From Pseudomonadota bacterium (GTDB taxonomy: Bacteria > Pseudomonadota > Gammaproteobacteria > Burkholderiales > Burkholderiaceae): DNA of 5,483 nucleotides. Of this stretch, positions 5,092-5,483 are shown piece by piece (the stretch's first letter is position 1; every line of letters starts with the position of its first letter). Both the position numbers and the translations under genes were made by a program. Location: positions 1 to 5,483 of the forward strand of contig CAUJJP010000016.1 of the NCBI GenBank assembly GCA_963205525.1, read 5' to 3'. A model generated the notes under the pieces. That model did no database searches. It had not been told where the DNA came from and saw only the letters and a list, made by a program, of their open reading frames with translations.

Positions 5092-5483
5092 GTGATCGGA
5101 CGCCTCGCCGGCCTGCTGGCCGAGAAAAACCCACCGCAAATCCTGATCGACTGCCAGGGTGTCGGCTACGAGGTCTGGGTGCCCATGAGCAGCTTCTACC
5201 AGCTGCCGGCGCTGGGCGAGCGGCTGACGCTGCTGACGCACTTCGTGGTGCGCGAGGACGCGCAGCTGCTGTACGGCTTCGCCACCGAGGCCGAGCGCGC
5301 CGCCTTCCGCGAGCTGATCCGCGTCAGCGGCATCGGCCCGCGCATGGCGCTGGCGGTGCTGTCGGGCATGAGCGTGACCGAGCTGGCGCAGGCCGTCGCC
5401 GCGCAGGACGGCGCGCGCCTGACCAAGGTGCCCGGCATCGGCAAGAAGACCGCCGAGCGCCTGCTGCTGGAGCTCAAGGGCCG
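5092..5483 (+). CDS. ruvA: RuvA, Holliday junction branch-migration subunit (5' part)
   Basis: The first 130 residues are present, and the gene runs off the window; full-length RuvA has about 190-200. RuvA binds four-way DNA junctions as a tetramer and loads the RuvB motor for branch migration during recombinational repair. The start [20 protein letters not shown] and the OB-fold segment [17 protein letters not shown] are classic RuvA. Two helix-hairpin-helix motifs follow: [18 protein letters not shown] (about 74-91) and [20 protein letters not shown] (about 109-128). The start is GTG at 5092, common for ruvA in high-GC bacteria and placing the invariant MIGR at residue 1; no strong Shine-Dalgarno is visible. 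The gene lies 193 bases after the response regulator on the same strand and is probably transcribed on its own. The missing C-terminal domain III would bind RuvB. Confidence 0.96.
   Translation, partial: MIGRLAGLLAEKNPPQILIDCQGVGYEVWVPMSSFYQLPALGERLTLLTHFVVREDAQLLYGFATEAERAAFRELIRVSGIGPRMALAVLSGMSVTELAQAVAAQDGARLTKVPGIGKKTAERLLLELKG

Noticed and set aside
1..5483. CRISPR array, tRNA or rRNA genes, insertion sequences, or phage genes.
   Set aside because: No regularly spaced repeats, cloverleaf-like stretches, transposase motifs or phage proteins were seen on either strand.

Overview
This is a GC-rich window with strongly G/C-biased third codon positions. Its gene content fits a betaproteobacterium, most likely a member of the Comamonadaceae (order Burkholderiales). 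That call rests on the style of the PhoH, YbeY, LuxR-type regulator and RuvA proteins, and on three small AT-containing intergenic repeats of a kind I recall from that family. No database search was possible, so the taxonomy is an inference.

Layout, left to right. A plus-strand fragment (1-144) is the C-terminal end of a DEAD-box RNA helicase, probably DbpA. Converging on it is a minus-strand pair, phoH (ybeZ-like ATPase, 783-1742) followed by ybeY (rRNA-maturation endoribonuclease, 257-724). Copies of a small repeat sit on both sides of ybeY; one overlaps the phoH stop codon. phoH is transcribed divergently from a plus-strand two-component system, with only about 25 bases between the preferred start codons.

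The two-component system is the main point of interest. A multi-pass membrane sensor histidine kinase reads in one frame from about 1768 to 4119. It has a PDZ-like extracytoplasmic domain, about ten membrane segments, a HisKA_3-type phosphoacceptor helix and an HATPase domain. A single in-frame TAG at 3154-3156 interrupts it, within the predicted last membrane helix, and the next codon is GTG. The gene is therefore split exactly between the membrane sensor and the cytoplasmic kinase. TAG ends two genes here in the ordinary way, so stop-codon reassignment is unlikely. A nonsense mutation, a base-call error, or a true split with re-initiation are the remaining options. Next comes an intact NarL/FixJ-family response regulator (4239-4898), the obvious partner.

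The right end holds a GC-rich hairpin region, a third repeat copy, and the start of ruvA (5092 to the window edge), encoding the Holliday-junction-binding subunit of the RuvABC resolvasome. There is no sign of a phage, transposon, CRISPR array, tRNA or rRNA. Apart from the split kinase and the repeats, this is ordinary chromosomal housekeeping sequence.
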